A stretch of 64,000 nucleotides of DNA from Polytrichum commune. Lineage: Eukaryota > Streptophyta > Polytrichopsida > Polytrichales > Polytrichaceae. The DNA lies in NCBI GenBank assembly GCA_950295325.1, contig OX485806.1, forward strand, positions 36,272,001 to 36,336,000, written 5' to 3'. Position numbers and translations under genes: made by a program. Shown here in pieces: positions 23,985 through 36,391 of the stretch (position 1 is its first letter; each line of letters starts with the position of its first letter). The notes below the pieces were generated by a model. It was not told the DNA's origin, ran no database searches, and saw only the letters and a list, made by a program, of their open reading frames with translations.

Positions 23985-24245
23985 GTCACCAACACTAAAT
24001 GTTAACCCAACATTATTTGCCATTCCTTGAATTTTTTTGGTGGGGATTACAGATTTACAATGTTACAATTATTATCACTTATCAAGTGATTTTTCATCCA
24101 ATTTTGGATCATCCATGACAATATTTCATCACAAGTTGTTGACAAGAGAAGGTAGGATTTTGGCCAATGGATGGACTTGTCCATCATCCATGACAATATT
24201 TGTTCCCTTGTTCATAAGAAGTGGCATCCGAAAGCTACCATAGTG
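23985..24245. repeat. Dispersed repeat R2, copy 2
   Basis: See the matching tract at 7,580-7,860. Confidence 0.6.
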
Positions 24246-24777
24246 ACATAGAACACCATAAGACAGGTTGGGCGAAACAACCCATACACTGGTTCCTTGG
24301 AGGCGGGGTTGTAGACTATAGTCATCCAACGAGGAACCAGTGGATGGGTTGGTTTGCCGTCCCCCCTAAGACACTACAATATAATTTTTCGTCAGAGGTC
24401 TTACATTTCTTGATTTATTAGCTTTTCCTAGTTGGATTCAACTTGGACAATTTTTTAAATAGAGAGGGCAACCGTCCATATGAGTTTGACTGCTGAAAAC
24501 TTTCAGAGGAAATTACAGTGCATATTCCACATAGTGTTGCAAGTTGATCTTCACCCGTATTCTTTGGGAGCTATTTCGGGTGAGCTTGCTTACATGATCA
24601 GCTCTTTCTTTACCCTACTTCTGCAACAACTTACCAACAAATGTCCACACATCTTATTGAAGGTGGTAATTTTTACACGTTGAGGTGGTAAATAGAGAGA
24701 TACTTAGATCAACCATCTAATTCTAAAACCAGTTTTCAAAGTCCAAACTTGCTTGTCAGTTATGCTGACCTCATGTA

Positions 24778-24938
24778 CTACACTAAATATGATATTTAGT
24801 GCCACATGGTATTTGATGTCACTATAGTAACTTATGGCCACCTTGGTAAGTATTGTGCAACCACAATAGTTTAAAACTTTCTTTATGCAGAAATAAGCTG
24901 CATAGTGTGACCCGCAATACCTATCATAAGTAGTGTAG
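24778..24938. mobile_element. Short M1-like MITE (161 bp)
   Basis: Ends CTACACTAAATATGATATTT and, inverted on the right, CTACACTACTTATGATAGGT. Same terminal motif as M1 but about half the length. Confidence 0.6.
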
Positions 24939-24974
24939 TAAATGAAATATACCATGGAACTCACCAAGGCTAAG

Positions 24975-25180
24975 GGCTAATGTACCAATGAACTGGTTGA
25001 GTTCGAAAAATAACCGGTTGAAGTTCAAGACTAAAGGAAGTTCTTACAGATCATTTTAGAGGTTTTCATTGAATATATCTCAAATGAATGTAGCAAAATC
25101 GGAAGATGTCAACATTTAACCAGTTGGGTTTAGAATCACTAGGATCTTACCGACCCTGCCCAAAAACTTCCCGGGCACTG
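24975..25180. repeat. Dispersed repeat R3, copy 2
   Basis: Counterpart of 5,705-5,915. Confidence 0.5.
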
Positions 25181-28125
25181 GCCCAGAGCCTGCCTCCCTC
25201 TATGGGCCCGAGCCAGCAAATTCGAACACACAAGGGCTCCAATGACATGGGTCAAGAGGACAAGAACCACGTACTTGAAGAAAATATAGTCTCATTGTGA
25301 TTGTATGATACATTTCCCGTCGACCAAACTTTCTAGTGTTAATTTACCTCGATATTACAACTACAATGCTTGTAATACGGCATATTTAAGGTCCGGATTG
25401 TTATTTACTGGAGGTTATTAATGTGCATGAGTGATGGGATCCGCATTAGGATTTGTCTTGGGATCAAGGAGTTGTTCCAAGTACATAATGAAATTATCAG
25501 TGAGTTAGCTTAACTTAACTCAAGTTGATTGATTTAAACCTTGGTTTCTGAATAGATGTTGCATTTTTTAATCTTTGTGTTTGGGTGGAGGTTGAAGGGT
25601 TTAGGTTGCAGTTGTTGAGTTCGATCTTTGGATCTTGGATGTGGTGAGCATTGTGAACGAGCAATATTAGTATTGCTTTCGTACCGCCTAACACTTGGGC
25701 ACAACTCTTGGACCATGGAATAATCGCTTCATTCAAAGTTCAGTATAAGACTAAATTTTTGAAAATGGGTTCTTGCTCAATTTGATTATTCTACTACTCA
25801 CCAAGACTTGAGGAAAATAGCGTCTAATATAAGGCATGTTATTATGTGAAGCTCTCAAGTGTGGAGAGAGATTAATCCCCAAATCATATGAAACATTTGC
25901 AGGATGTCCACGTTTTTACTTGCAGGCTAGAGTGTTGAATTTGTCATGGATGATGAACATGACAAATCAAGAATGAATGAAGCAACAAATGAAATGACAT
26001 GTCTCATTCCCATCTTTGAATTGTGGATGTGAAGAAATGCCTATTGATGAATATGCATAATTGGCAAGGGAGGAGCACGGGAGGAGATCGTTGATGCATA
26101 ATGCATCATGGTTGAGTTGGTGAATATGGCGTGGGAAGGAGAAGTTCATTTGGGGTTAGATTTGAATGAAGAACCAATGGAGAGGAACGATGTGGATGAG
26201 CAACCAACAACAATAGTCACGAATCCTTCAGCCCGCGAGTATGCCCAATTATTATCAAATTTTGTGGTGGGGCATTCTTTGGAGTTTTCAGCTGTAAATG
26301 TGATGATCATGCAAGCTTTTATGGATAAATTAAACAAGATGCCAATTTCCAACCTCAACAAACATCATCAAAAGACAATAAATTGTTAACTTTCGTAGCG
26401 TATAATATGACATAGACATCTTCATGGGACTAGAATGTTTTTGAGCTCCACATTGTGTGACATTGCGAGCATGAATTTGCTTCAATAAAAATGCACTTTC
26501 ATACCTATGCATCTTCAATGTGTATACAAATGACATTATACATTGAAATAGGCCAATTTTTTGAAAAAACTTGATAGCATACCATCTTCTACACCATCCA
26601 AAACTCTAGTATATAATTTATTGCATTCCCCTTTTGCCACAACCCTGACCCCACATCAGCAATACGATGCCAAAAAAACCCAAATACCAATTGTTGGTAG
26701 ATGCCCTAGAATATGTTGGATTGTACTTCACCTTCACACATCACGAATTCCAATAAAATCGATTTCTTCTAAAGGGAATGCTTACCAAGTAAGGCATGAT
26801 TGCCATTTGCAAAGGGACTAAAAAACAAGTGTCATAGTTGGGTCATTGGTTGGGTTGGAAGCTTCTACCTTAGGGTCTCAAATATCTTTGTATGCTATAA
26901 TCCACAGACAAACAAAAAAGAAGAAGTATTAGTTGTGTGAGGTAAGTGGAGGGAAACGTTTAATGGAGTGGAAGTTACACATTGTTGTGGACATACTTAT
27001 ACAAATGTCATACTACATTCATTATCTGAAATAGTGAGGGAGGGCTAATATTGCGAGTAGGAAATTAGTGAAGGTGATACTAAATTTTTTGACACTATGA
27101 AATTAATGCCACCAGAAGATATAAGAAGCATTGTTTATGTCAACACTATTCATTTGAAATACTATTTATAGTAAAAAATTCACTTAGATTACCAACAAAG
27201 TTCATCCTAGCATTGTTCAGTGACAAACATGTTATTGCATATAAAAAATTTCATCCCTCTACAAGCATTGTAGAGCACGCCCTGATTTTCTTGAAATGTA
27301 TGATAAATAAGGACATATTTGTGAATTTAGTATTACGTATTAAAAATTTCAGCCTACAATATTTTTTGAGACAAAATAGTGTGTGTTTTGGGAATTAATA
27401 CCACACGCACGAATTGGGATAATCAGGGTACCAACACGCTACTTATTCACGCACATAGTAAAGAGTACTCGATCTTCACCCGAAAAAAATCCATATGTCA
27501 TTCTCACAACGGTTGCAACTACATTGTTTCGTCTAATTAGTGTGGGTTACCACTATGAGTTATTGCTATACCGTTTTACGGAGAGTATTTGTTGTTTACC
27601 AAGTAAGTTATATCATATTCTTCGGTGTGCATACTAACTACTTATGTTATTTGGGTAAAAAATGATTCTCTCAGCAAAATATTATAGCAATGCATAACTC
27701 CAAATGGTAACATAACATTTATCATATCTATAAGAGTGTTATGTGGGACGGACAATATTCCATGAAATATTCCCACACTCAATATGAATGTGAGAAACAT
27801 TATGTGAAATATTGTCAGTTCCACATAACATTGTTATGGATCTGAATAATATTATGAACCAACACTAATTAGACAAAACAATTTAGTTGGAACCCACAAG
27901 AAGAGTACATTCCTGAAGTGATTAAAGATTATAGAGTGCTCTTTACGGTAACATAGGTTCTTAAAGTAGGTGAGACTCATTATGTTCACCCGCAACTTAC
28001 TAAGTCACCTTACATCATCATCCACAATGTCCATTTGCTCTTTAGAATGGGGCCATAAGTCCGACTAATGATTTGTTTTTGGCGATGTATCACTTAAAAC
28101 ACCATACATTTTGGGGGAAGGGTAT
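25181..28125. other. Noncoding tract with one weak frame
   Basis: Mostly AT-rich with no domain. A weak coding-like segment at 26,108-26,389 is listed separately. Frames between 26,560 and 27,640 read like decayed coding DNA but I cannot assign them. Confidence 0.4.
26108..26389 (+). CDS. Short hypothetical frame, possibly a decayed fragment
   Basis: Ninety-three codons beginning MVELVNMAWEGEVHLGLDLN. Amino-acid composition looks more protein-like than the surrounding frames, with an LGLDLN run that resembles the EAR-type LxLxL motif of plant repressors, though that may be chance. No family is recognised, no splice context is obvious, and downstream frames are broken. It may be a remnant of a transposon or gene fragment. 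Confidence 0.2.
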   Translation: MVELVNMAWEGEVHLGLDLNEEPMERNDVDEQPTTIVTNPSAREYAQLLSNFVVGHSLEFSAVNVMIMQAFMDKLNKMPISNLNKHHQKTINC

Positions 28126-28128
28126 TAA

Positions 28129-28517
28129 GGGCTTGTTTACACCATGGACCATGAAGTCATCCCAAGGCCCTGTAAAATCTATGATTGGTTGTTGAACTCG
28201 TCCCGGGACCATTTTGGTTTACACCAAGGGAAAAATATGTCAGAGTGACCATGGAGTTTGAGATCTTCAAAAGGCATATTTGAAGTCCTACATTATCATT
28301 GACATGGTCCAACAGGTTTTGTGGTGGGAGAGGCAAAAGAGGTGCTCTGGTAGGAAAAAACAAGGGCCCATGGCATAGAAGCATTATTACAATAAAATTT
28401 TAATGATTTTTTGGGAAGAAAAGATGAAGAGAATAGAAGACAAAAGAATGGTCAAACTTGATTTTTTTTCAAAACTGCATTTTTTGGACATATATTATTA
28501 AAAAAATCAACACATGT
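28129..28517. mobile_element. Truncated PIF/Harbinger-type derivative
   Basis: Starts after TAA (28,126-28,128) with GGGCTTGTTTACACCATGGA, matching the termini of the element at 22,472. The inside matches 22,620-22,740 and 23,640-23,860 in reverse-complement. The other end is lost at the junction with repeat R1 near 28,518. Confidence 0.6.
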
Positions 28518-30045
28518 GCTATAATCAGGAGTGCTACCCATTGAGCCCTAACGCACTTGATTATTATGGGCAAGCTGGGCAAATCAAGAGGCTACAACCT
28601 CGGGGAGTTCACTGCGATAATATTAGAAAACAACGTGCGGGAAAATATAGGGTAATTTATATTCACAAAAGGAAAAACTTAGAATTTTCTTAGAAGTAAT
28701 ATAGGTGAGTATGTATGATAAAATTTGTATTATAAATAATATAGGCTTGATACAAATAACGCATATTTTTAAAATATTTGTAAAAATATACCGTAGGATT
28801 TAAGGATGCTAGGGTTTTTTTGAAATAGGGTGTCCTTTGTGTTCAGAGACGGGAAGATTTCGGATGAAAAACTACGTCGATTCAGTTGAAAAAATGGGAT
28901 GAAAGATTGATGAGGGCAAATGACGGATTCTCGGGTTTAGGATTAAAGGCATGCATTATTTGTTGATTATATACTAGTGTTCTTAAAAGCTAAGAATTGT
29001 TTTGCAAGATGAACATGACATCTTTCATTTACTATGAACAGTTTTGCTAGTGTTTTTAAATGCTAGAAACAATTTCTCAAGATAAATAAGAGGAGTTTTG
29101 GTTGGTCTTGTGTTTGTCTGCTTCAAGCAAGATGTTGTAGTATTAACTCTATACCCTTCTACATTATTGCATGAACCCTATTTTTGCTTGCTTTGTTGTT
29201 GGTGTTTTAATTGTTTTTTTTTTATACTCAGTATCGTTGTGTTTAATTGTGCGTGTAACTTGATTGAGGAACATGGGTTGATTTTGTTGTTTGAAATTGT
29301 TTATGAACACTCTTAATGTAAAGCCTTGTTGTGCCTTGGATTTTGGTGACTTAGTACTTTGAATGCTCTTAAACCCTTTGGAGCAAAATCAAATAATTAT
29401 AATGAACATACCTAGCTTAAAATTAGAGCTTCATCAAATTTAAAAGTAATTATAGGGTCATTTAAAAAACAAGAAATTAGCAAATTATATAATAATACGG
29501 TACAAAAAATTAAGGATGGATAATTAAATACCCCTTGAATAAATACCCTTGTCACACACGTGTATACATATATACATGTCTAGTGAACTCCCCGAGGCTA
29601 CAACTTGGGCAAATTAGGAGGCGGCATGTGGTTCCGAGGTGTTGACCAACTTGTATCATGGGCATTTTATAATGAAAAGCCAATTCGGTAACATTTTATC
29701 TTACCCATGACCACTTTAGAGACATGCCACAATCAATATTGGCATTAAATTTGGTTTTCTATTGGCAAATGACCCATGTAGAATCTACGCCGTCCACTTA
29801 CACAACATTGAACGATGGAAGAGTTTCCCCCTATAACATCAAATTGGGAAATATAGAATCTTTGATTCCAAAACCTAGATCAACACCTTCCTTAACTTTG
29901 ATTTGAATGATGTCAAATTCTTTGGTCATGATTCGCAATTGCCAACATGCTCAAGCTTCTAATGCTTAAATCCATTGGTTGGAAGATTCCACATGGCCTC
30001 ATCTACCTTGGAGTGAACATGTGGGACATACAATGGAACTAGCTA
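28518..30045. repeat. Dispersed repeat R1, copy B, split by a TIR element
   Basis: 28,518-28,598 and 29,597-30,045 together are collinear with 969-1,497 of copy A. The interruption is the 998-bp element described separately; removing it and one 8-bp duplication restores collinearity. Confidence 0.8.
28599..29596. mobile_element. Element 'CGGGG-A': 998-bp TIR element, 8-bp TSD
   Basis: A 15-bp perfect TIR, CTCGGGGAGTTCACT at 28,599 and its complement ending at 29,596, is flanked by GCTACAAC on both sides (28,591-28,598; 29,597-29,604). The undisturbed R1 copy A has a single GCTGCAAC at this spot. Subterminal sequence (AACGTGCGG, then ATATAGGG) matches the element at 56,244, so the two are one family. 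No transposase frame inside; non-autonomous. Confidence 0.85.
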
Positions 30046-30289
30046 GTTATGAGCCCAAAATGGTTGCTCATATTTGTTTTATGTTTAGAATTTACTTACA
30101 TTAGTAGAAAATTATGCGTCCGGATCAACAGAAAGGCGTTGGTCGCGGTTGTTACTTAGGACGTGTTGACCTGGACATGATGTAACACAATTTTGTTGAT
30201 TTCTTCTGTTGATATGGTCACAAAAAGATTTTTAAAAAAAAACTTATTTTTTTATTTTATTTATATATATATATATCATTAAAAATTAA

Positions 30290-30482
30290 AAAATGAATGG
30301 ATGGCAGGTCTGCAACTCCTAACCCCTCCCAAATAACCCTCAACTTATACCTCACCTACAAGAATAGACTACCTACCACTCACCTAGGTGGCAAGGCCAA
30401 GGCCAAAGGTATCGGCCACGGGGTTCAAATCTTGCACCTAGTGACACCCACACATGTGCCTTAACCACTAGGTCATCACATC
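30290..30482 (-). mobile_element. Candidate tRNA-derived SINE
   Basis: On the minus strand, a box A-like TAGTGGTTAAGG (30,459-30,470) is followed 26-50 nt later by a box B-like GATTTGAACCC (about 30,421-30,432), the spacing of a Pol III promoter. The downstream side (left on the plus strand, 30,215-30,275) is T/A-rich, as expected of a tail. No flanking duplication could be confirmed. Confidence 0.4.
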
Positions 30483-30602
30483 ACACATGATATAAATTGA
30501 GTGTTTTAAACCTTTCTAGACTAAGGCCACTATTTTCTCTTTACTACCTACTTTATGTATATATTTACAGTATATTTACAGTAAATATATACAGTAAATA
30601 TA

Positions 30603-31332
30603 GGGGATTGCTATTTTCACATCTTTTTTGGCTAGATTCACACCTTTTTGCCGGTTCGGTTGCCGTGTCATTGAGGCGCTATATAAGAGATTCTTCATGG
30701 TGCATCCGGACCGTTGATCCACCAAGGCCCATCCAAGGGCCTCAATGATCCTAGGTGGCGGTGGGGTGGGGCCGTGGGCCTCATGTCTTTTTTGGGGAGG
30801 CCGGATTTAGGGTGGTGTCGGGCCTAGTGGCTAGGCGGACCCAGTGGCTAGGCCTACTTATTATATAACTAGTTGGTTACTCTTACTCTACTTACTAAAT
30901 AACTAGTTGGTTAGCCTTACTCTACTCACTAAATGACTAGTTGGTTACCCTTTCTCTACTTCCTAAATAACTAGTTGGTCACCCTTACTCTACTTGCACA
31001 TATACCACTCAAATATACATGTCCAATTAAGAAGAGTAACCAACTAGTTATATAATAAGTAGGCCTAGCCACTAGGCCCGACACCACCCTAAATCTGGCC
31101 TCCCCAAAAAAGACATGAGGCCCATGGCCCCACCCCGCCTTGGTGGCAAACACCACCCCCGCCCCCCACCCCACCGCCACCTAGGATCATTGAGGCCCTT
31201 GGATGGGCCTTGGTGAATCAACGGTCCGGATGCACCATGAAGAATCTCTTATATAGCGCCTCAGTAACACGGCAACTGAACCGGCAAAAAGGTGTGAATC
31301 TAGCCAAAAAAGGTGTGGAAATAGCAATCCCC
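30603..31332. mobile_element. 730-bp foldback element with about 280-bp inverted arms
   Basis: The arms (about 30,603-30,883 and 31,033-31,332) are inverted copies beginning GGGGATTGCTATTT. They differ by a small duplication in the left arm and a roughly 30-bp insertion in the right. The spacer holds four 34-bp tandem units (AACTAGTTGGTTA..., 30,867-31,000). Flanks TAAATATA (30,595-30,602) and TTAATATA (31,333-31,340) match at seven of eight positions. Long arms and an 8-9-bp duplication suggest a foldback or MULE-related element. Confidence 0.75.
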
Positions 31333-31994
31333 TTAATATATTAATATATATATAATATTAACTATCAACTAATATAATATCTATAATATTTACACACCTT
31401 TAAATTCGTAATTATTTCCATACCCATACACTTACAAGTCCATAAATTGCAAAAGATTAAAAAGATTTTACAATATTCCAATAAATCTTAGAATATTCCA
31501 AAAAGATTAAAAAAGATTCCACATTTACTAAAATTTTGTTGATTTGGTCATTGTCCTATTCAGATCAACAAAAATGTAGGCAATAAACTGTTGATTTTTA
31601 CAAAAATTCAAAAATCAGTGAAATCGGTCATTGCAGTGCCCGCATCAACAAAAATTAGAATTGCATTTGAAGTCGTTATTGAAACAACTAAAAGTATTAA
31701 AAAGAGTGAGGTTTGGTGTGGAGTTATGTTTTAGGCTTTAGGCTTATTTAGTGTGGCTAATTAGAGGCTTAGTGGCATTAGGAGTTGTTTTGGTTAAATG
31801 AGTGATGGTTGATGAAGCAAGGGGAAGGGCCTTGGGTTTTAAGTGTTTGATTTAGGACATGTTCGTGTTGGTTTAGGGAGTGAGGGTTTAGTGGATAAGA
31901 TAAGGCCCTATTAGGTAGGAGAAGGATGAGGGGCTAAGTCCTTGTGTGTTTTTTGTGTGGATCTCTCTCTTGAATTTTGAGCGGAAGAGGCTCA

Positions 31995-32480
31995 ACTTCG
32001 GAGGAGCGGCTGGGTAGAGATTAGGGGCAGTTGGGTAGAGATTAGGGGACAGCTGGGTAGAGATTAGTAGCAGCTAGGTTGAGATTAGGGGCAGTTGGGT
32101 AGAGATTAGGGGGCAGCTGGGTAGAGATTAGTAGCAGCTAGGTTGAGATTAGGGGCAGTTGGGTAGAGATTAGGGGGCAGTTGGGTAGAGATTAGTAGCA
32201 GCTAGGTTGAGATTAAGAGCAGCATGTTGATATTAGGGGCAGCTGGGTAGAGATTAGTAGCAGCTAGGTTTAGATTAGGGGCAGCTGGGTAGAGATTAAG
32301 GGGCAGCTGGTTGAGATTAAAGCAGCTGGTTGAGATTAGTAGCAGCTGGTTGATTCCGACCAAGGCCTAACTTCGGAGGAGGCTGGGTTTACTTTGGAGG
32401 AGCTGTTGGGTTTACTTCGGAGGAGCAGTTGGGGTGAGATTAAGGCAGCTGGTCCATTTCGACCAAGGTCTAACTTCGGA
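31995..32480. repeat. GGGTAGAGATTAG minisatellite
   Basis: Tandem units of about 21-22 bp built on GGCAGCTGGGTAGAGATTAG, arranged in a higher-order pattern of roughly 64 bp; degenerate copies continue with TTCGGAGGAG blocks to 32,480. Confidence 0.75.
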
Positions 32481-32867
32481 AGGAGCCGGTCCAAGTTAAG
32501 TTGGGCTTGGGTGATAATGGGGGTTGGGATTACACAAGGTAGGGGAATTTGTAGTGCCCACATTACCTTATAATCATGGCTAATTACCTAAGCTCAAAAT
32601 GATGGATTGGTGTAGATCATTAGTTATCCGTGGAATTGGGGGTGAGCTTGTGTGGGATTTTGATAGGGTGTGTTAAGAGAACAATAATAGAGAAAAGCGT
32701 TTGTCAACGCTTGTACTCATGACATGGAATAAATGGGTGTGACAAAATGGATGGGTGATGCAATGAGGATGAATGATGTTGGAAAGATTTAACTAGGATA
32801 GCATGAATGTGAGCCCCACGCCCTCACCCGGACTACGACGCATAAGGGTGGGTGGTTTGGCCTCACA

Positions 32868-33040
32868 CTAGTCCCCTCTGATTTAGGGACTAGCTACCTG
32901 ATTAAGCACCCCTTTGTGCTAGCGTGTAGTGTACATCATGTGATCATGCTCCTTATTACTACAAACAGCGAGGTTGCACTCATGTATGGAATACAATATA
33001 CACAGTAGGGTGGCTGTGTGGGCCCCGCAAAACCCCCATC
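32868..33040. repeat. Dispersed repeat R1, copy C
   Basis: Nearly identical to 1,493-1,664 of copy A and joined to a LINE at the same base, which shows that the R1+LINE composite was duplicated as a unit. Confidence 0.85.
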
Positions 33041-34770
33041 ATTTTTATTTTTTTTGAGACAGAAGGCCAACACAACCAACGCCAAGATGAATAAAACCAA
33101 GAAAAACACGCCCTCACCAAGGGGAGGTGGGGCCCCTCGGGCGTGAGACACCGCCACGTAAAAAGAAACAAGCGACCGACCATCACCAAGGACAACCCAC
33201 CCAACCCACCAAGCCAAGGACCACCCCCAAACCAGTAGGTCAACACCCAAGAGAGGGCTTGCCCATCTACCTAATTTGTCTTTTCCAATTCCACTCAATA
33301 TGCAAATTGTGCCTTCTACAAACCACATTCCTAGCTCCCTAGGTTTTGTCGAAGCCTTGAAGCATGGCCGCCATTGAGAAGCTGCTAATCTTAATTTGTT
33401 CAAGGACTCGTTTCCACGCCGTTTTGGCATAAATGATAAGCTCATCCCAAATCCGTTGCTTGACCTTAGACTCATGCCATTGTTCATGGTTAAACACTTT
33501 GTCATTACGTTGGATCCAAATGGTCCAGAGCGTAGTGCCTTTAAGGAGGTGCTAAATTTTGATCATTTTTCCGTAGTTTTGAGGAATTCTTTCCCCGAAC
33601 AAAACTTGCTTCCAATTGAAGCTATCATAATTGCCCGTTCTAACCCCTCAAAGTTCATGCATAATGAACGTGGCCCATCTCCATGCCCGCCTCGCCTGGA
33701 TGCAATCCCAAAATTTGTGTTTGACCGACTCACTAGTATTAGGGAGGCAAAACACACATTGCTTAGAGATTGAGGCCGGTGCAATGTGCGCACTCCACTC
33801 ATTGACAGCAACAACTTTGTGCCAAATTGACCACATAAACGCGGCTTCTTTTCCGGATCCCATACTTGCGACTAGTAAAACCTATAGTTACCCGGTAGGT
33901 AACCCTGCCAATTATCCGCCACGCGAGTAGTGCCGGGTTTTTATTAATGATAGAGTCGCGACCATCCTTAGTAGTGTAGTCAAGGAAAGTTACGACCTTC
34001 ATCGATCCATCGCCATCGATCTGGGTCCCATCCGACGGTGGCTAATTTGCCGTAGAAGAAAATGATTTCCTCTTTTCTCCCTTCCTTTATGGGCCCTCAA
34101 TTGGTGTGAATAATTTTCACCTTGTGAAAGATTCCCCCCATCTCTCCAAGAGGGTGTTCCCATTCCCTAAGGCAACGTGAGTGGGTGCCAACCGTGAAAC
34201 ATTGCACCGGATAGGCAACATAAGATTATGCCATTGCAAACATTCGGGTGCGAAATCCGTGTCACATTGGAAAATAAAGGTTGGGTCTTCACCATCAACG
34301 TAGAACCCGAGCCATTGTCCGGGATGGGCGGTGTCCTCATCGGCGTCCAAGAGGTGGCGCCATTGTCCGGAGATCTTATTACTCAACTCCTCCCAGTCTC
34401 CTAACTTTGTGTATATGAGGCTAAATTTCTCTTGCGCTTTCTCCTAGTTAAGAAAGTTTTGTTGTGTATTATCCTAGATGTCATCAATGCATCGGATTCC
34501 TTTGCAATAAAAGTGGAGGCCTTTAGCATAGGCGAACCTCTTATTGAGTAGTTCCACTCCATCTGACCACCAAATGTTTGAGTACAATAATTCCATCCGG
34601 GTGTGAGGCGGGTATTGATAAAGTTCTTTAACCATAACCTTCTAGGCTTTACTAATATGGCCCCATACCTTGGATCCTGGGATTCCTTGATGCAATTTGC
34701 TTTTAAACCAATCAAGGCTAACCCCCTAGCTACATCCTCTTTGTGGGTTGAACCTTGCCAATCTATACCT
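33041..34770 (-). pseudogene. LINE (family Z) copy 4, broken RT tail and zf-RVT
   Basis: Collinear with copy 1 (1,665 to about 3,410), including the 3' terminus TTTGAGACAGAAGG and the zf-RVT signature (KQCVFC, KHKFWDC, 33,650-33,860). The frame is broken at several points, for example around 33,800-34,000 and near 34,120. Homology stops abruptly at about 34,770, where unrelated sequence starting AGAGCATCGCCACCCATCT begins, suggesting a later insertion or deletion. Confidence 0.8.
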
Positions 34771-34774
34771 AAGA

Positions 34775-36391
34775 GCATCGCCACCCATCTCAGACTGAAC
34801 TGAAAATCAAATGTGGAGTAGTTCAGTTCAATCTGGAATTCCCCACCCATCTGCAAAACGGATGAATTGAACACTGAGGACAGCCTCAATGCAGTGGATG
34901 TCATGTAAAACATAACAAGTATGCAGTGGAAGGTGCCGACCTGAACTACAACAAAACGAGAGCAGTAGTGAGATGAGAATAAGACAAGAAAAAAAATTTA
35001 CCTCGAGGAAAAAAAAAGGGAGAGTGGTTTTGCCGTGAGGGGGATAAGTTCTCCCACAACCATCAGCATCTTTGCACCACGCTTGGTGCATATTAAATAT
35101 AACCTTACTTGAAGCCGGTGGACACTCCTCGATTACGTTTTGGGTAAGACACCGAAATCACAGGGTTTCACACCCTTGCAAAGCTGATTAATAACGAAAG
35201 AAAGAAGAGAGCATTTATCTCTCTCGAACACGGAACATAGTCTAGCCCCTGCTCTGGTTAAGTCAAAGGTTATTGCTTATGCAAGACAGTTGAGGTGCAT
35301 CAAATTCACCTCAATCGACAGCGTTAAGAAGTGGGACCAGACACACCAAAGAAGATATGGAGACTGGATGCCACGCTTTTAGATTATGAGGAATCCTCGT
35401 TTTACAATTAGGGCTTCACACCCACAAAATCCATTTACTTCAAATCAAGGAAAAATACACACAATCTGATATAGGAAATTAACAATTCAAGATTCTTGTA
35501 TTAAAGAGAGACCTTTAATTACCCAAGACAAAGTTTTCACGCCAAGTTTTCATTTCGAAGAACTCTGGATCCGCTACTGAACTAGGAGACAAGCTACTCT
35601 CTTCCCGAGAGTTCAAGTAGTTCCTCCCCCTCTTTTTTTTCTTGCCTATGGTCCTTATCAATACGGCAAGCAACTTCTTTTCTTGTGTCTGTTCATATCT
35701 AGATCAGTTGAATCTCTCTCTTTTCTGCACATGTCTATAGTCCGACCCTTTTTACACTCCTATTCCTAAATTCTAACTCAGATGAGTAAAAAGAATCTAA
35801 TTCTCCTTCCTTTCAGCTAATTGGTCACTAGTTCCCTAACTCAACACTATATTCAGGTTCCTAAGTGAAAATTCACATCAACTATCACTCAAAATTTAAA
35901 AGTGTCCTACTAGCCCAAAAAATCGTATCACAGAGCATTATTGCCAATATTACTTGGAGCCAACGACAAAAAATAATATTGCGAGTCATTAACCTCAGGT
36001 CATTGCCACAAAACGGTTCTAATTTTTTTGACAAAACAACTACCACATACATAAGAGGGGTTCCAATCGAAATCGTAGGATTTGGAGACACCTCTTGGTA
36101 TTCAATTGAGATTTTTGTCCTCGATTGAACTACAATACAAGGTAGAAGGGGTTGGAGGTGTACCTTTAGACAACAAGTCTAGCCATGCTCTATCTCAGGA
36201 TCTGTAACTCAAATTTTTGGCCATCGCCTAGCTTTAGAGCTTAATTCTCTAAGTTAGTAAGAAGTAGTGGCAATAGGCAATTAAGAACTCCCTAATAGTG
36301 GGAACAGGGGGCTATAGCCGTTTGGAGGCGGTTGCAACCACCTTCTCCTCCCCCGTTGATAAGGAGGAGGTCGGCTATTGCCAAGACATAC
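34775..36391. other. Noncoding tract
   Basis: Begins with AGCATCGCCACCCATCT, which may be the end of an inserted element although its partner end was not found. The remainder shows no supported gene or repeat. Confidence 0.35.

Noticed and set aside
25534-25736. Minus-strand frames of 60-73 codons
   Set aside because: Two alternative frames overlap completely and neither has protein-like composition or context.
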